A stretch of DNA of 32,844 nucleotides from Bacteroidales bacterium (GTDB taxonomy: Bacteria > Bacteroidota > Bacteroidia > Bacteroidales > Muribaculaceae): the NCBI GenBank assembly GCA_020860445.1, contig JAJBUH010000034.1:1-32844 (forward strand). Direction: 5' to 3'. The notes under the pieces were generated by a model, which searched no databases, had not been told where the DNA came from, and was given only the letters and a program-made list of their open reading frames with translations. Made by a program: the position numbers and the translations under genes. This document shows positions 32,228 through 32,844 of this stretch, one piece after another; the first letter of the stretch is position 1, and each line of letters begins with the position of its first letter.

Positions 32228-32640
32228 GGATAATGAATGATTAGTTTGACATGTATTTGTTTGTTTCGTTGTTGCTTTGCCTTGTGGTTGCTTTGGGTTT
32301 CGTTGTTTCCTTGCTTTTGCTTATTAGCGTTTGTGGTTCCTATCCTTTTTGTAGTCCCGGGCGCCTCGGCGCCCTCGCTGCTCTTCATGGCCTATAGCCC
32401 TTGTATCAATTTGCTGCCGACCCATTGTGGCTTTATGCTCTGGCTGCCCATTGTGGCTTTGTGCCCTTATGGCTTTATGGCTCCTGGGTGCTCGCGGCCG
32501 GCTCCAAATTGACAATGCAAAATTAGGATATTTTTAGCCTTTTATGGTATTTTAAAAGATAGGAGACCTACCGCCTATTGTATTTCTATATGCCCAAAAT
32601 GTTTCTTTTTACCCCCCCATTTTGTGCACGCCCCTCGTTT
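32228..32640 (-). other. susC upstream region with long leader and promoter candidate
   Basis: No gene is supported here. On the - strand TAATTTTG (32525-32518) matches TAnnTTTG, but I find no good -33 element. If real, transcription would start near 32511 with a leader of about 280 bases. The leader contains the hairpin GGGCGCC-TC-GGCGCCC (32359-32374) and two copies of CCCATTGTGGCTTT about 30 bases apart. Such leaders in Bacteroides polysaccharide loci can be targets of antisense RNA, which is only a possibility here. Confidence 0.4.
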
Positions 32641-32675
32641 GCGCCCCATATATGGCCAATATGAGACCAATATGT

Positions 32676-32844
32676 GGGCCACCCAGTGGCCCACCACAGT
32701 AGCCGCCATAACGGCCCCACCCGGGGGCTATGCCCCCGGCTCGTGACCGTTATGGCGGCCACTGTGGCGCCCCACTGTGTGGGCGTGCACCGGGGGCTAT
32801 GCCCCCGGCTCGTGACCGTTATGGCGGCCACTGTGGCGCCCCAC
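32676..32844. repeat. nested palindrome block with a 55-bp direct repeat at the window edge
   Basis: GGGCCAC-CCA-GTGGCCC (32676-32692) is followed by a 21-bp inverted repeat with one mismatch (32694-32714 with 32747-32767), whose arms start CCACAGTAGCCGC and end GCGGCCACTGTGG. Inside it is CCGGGGGC-TAT-GCCCCCGG. Bases 32721-32775 and 32790-32844 are identical 55-bp direct repeats with a period of 69, and the second ends exactly at the window edge. CCACAGTAGCCGC is also the first part of the inverted word in the arginine cluster. Confidence 0.92.

Noticed and set aside
32237..32512. 91-codon hydrophobic open frame on the + strand upstream of susC
   Set aside because: Its composition follows the CTTTG/GTTGC-rich leader DNA and it includes the hairpin region. 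It runs antisense to the probable susC leader and resembles no family.
1..32844. tRNA, rRNA or tmRNA genes
   Set aside because: I saw no cloverleaf with a TTCRANYC arm and CCA-like end, and no rRNA segments, on either strand.

Overview
The window looks like a stretch of a Bacteroidales (Bacteroidota) chromosome, probably from a gut commensal of the Muribaculaceae/Prevotellaceae kind. The evidence is a complete SusC/SusD polysaccharide utilisation locus with BACON-GH5, acidic residues directly after lipoprotein cysteines, a Bacteroidota-type N-succinylornithine transcarbamylase, and promoters matching TAnnTTTG with an upstream TTTG instead of the E. coli form. The genus is inference.

Layout. 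(1) 1-3604: an AT-richer restriction-modification island. It holds a cytosine-5 methyltransferase split by a one-base deletion in an A7 tract, overlapped by ATGA with an 846-residue protein that joins a PD-(D/E)XK nuclease domain to an N6-adenine methyltransferase domain. (2) 3669-4256: a small lipoprotein with its own terminator. (3) 4394-10222: a glycan-assembly cluster of four GT4-fold glycosyltransferases and one radical SAM/SPASM protein. Two of the transferases are close paralogues in inverted orientation at the two ends. (4) 10469-19527: an arginine biosynthesis cluster on the + strand in the order GNAT-argG-argC-argD-argF'-argB-argE-argH. It covers every step from glutamate acylation to arginine and probably runs through succinylated intermediates. 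(5) 19726-20460: rplU-rpmA on the - strand with a good Bacteroidota promoter. (6) 20628-32227: a - strand polysaccharide utilisation operon, transcribed susC, susD, two surface glycan-binding lipoproteins, then a BACON-BACON-GH5 endoglucanase lipoprotein. (7) 32228-32844: its long leader and a block of nested palindromes reaching the window edge.

The most unusual content lies between the genes. Most gaps in the arginine cluster carry modular palindromes. One 20-base word (TCTGGATAGCGGCTACTGTG) occurs six times, four direct and two inverted, and half of it recurs upstream of susC at the far end of the window. Several modules reach into genes: they supply the argD stop codon, place the argH stop in a hairpin loop, and form the N-terminal extension of ArgC. 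Every gap of the polysaccharide operon carries a different long inverted repeat, and a 42-bp TCGA-rich element is present three times, two copies being identical. I see no integrase, transposase, CRISPR array, tRNA or rRNA. The best candidates for something undescribed are the composite palindrome family and the coupled methyltransferase/nuclease pair.
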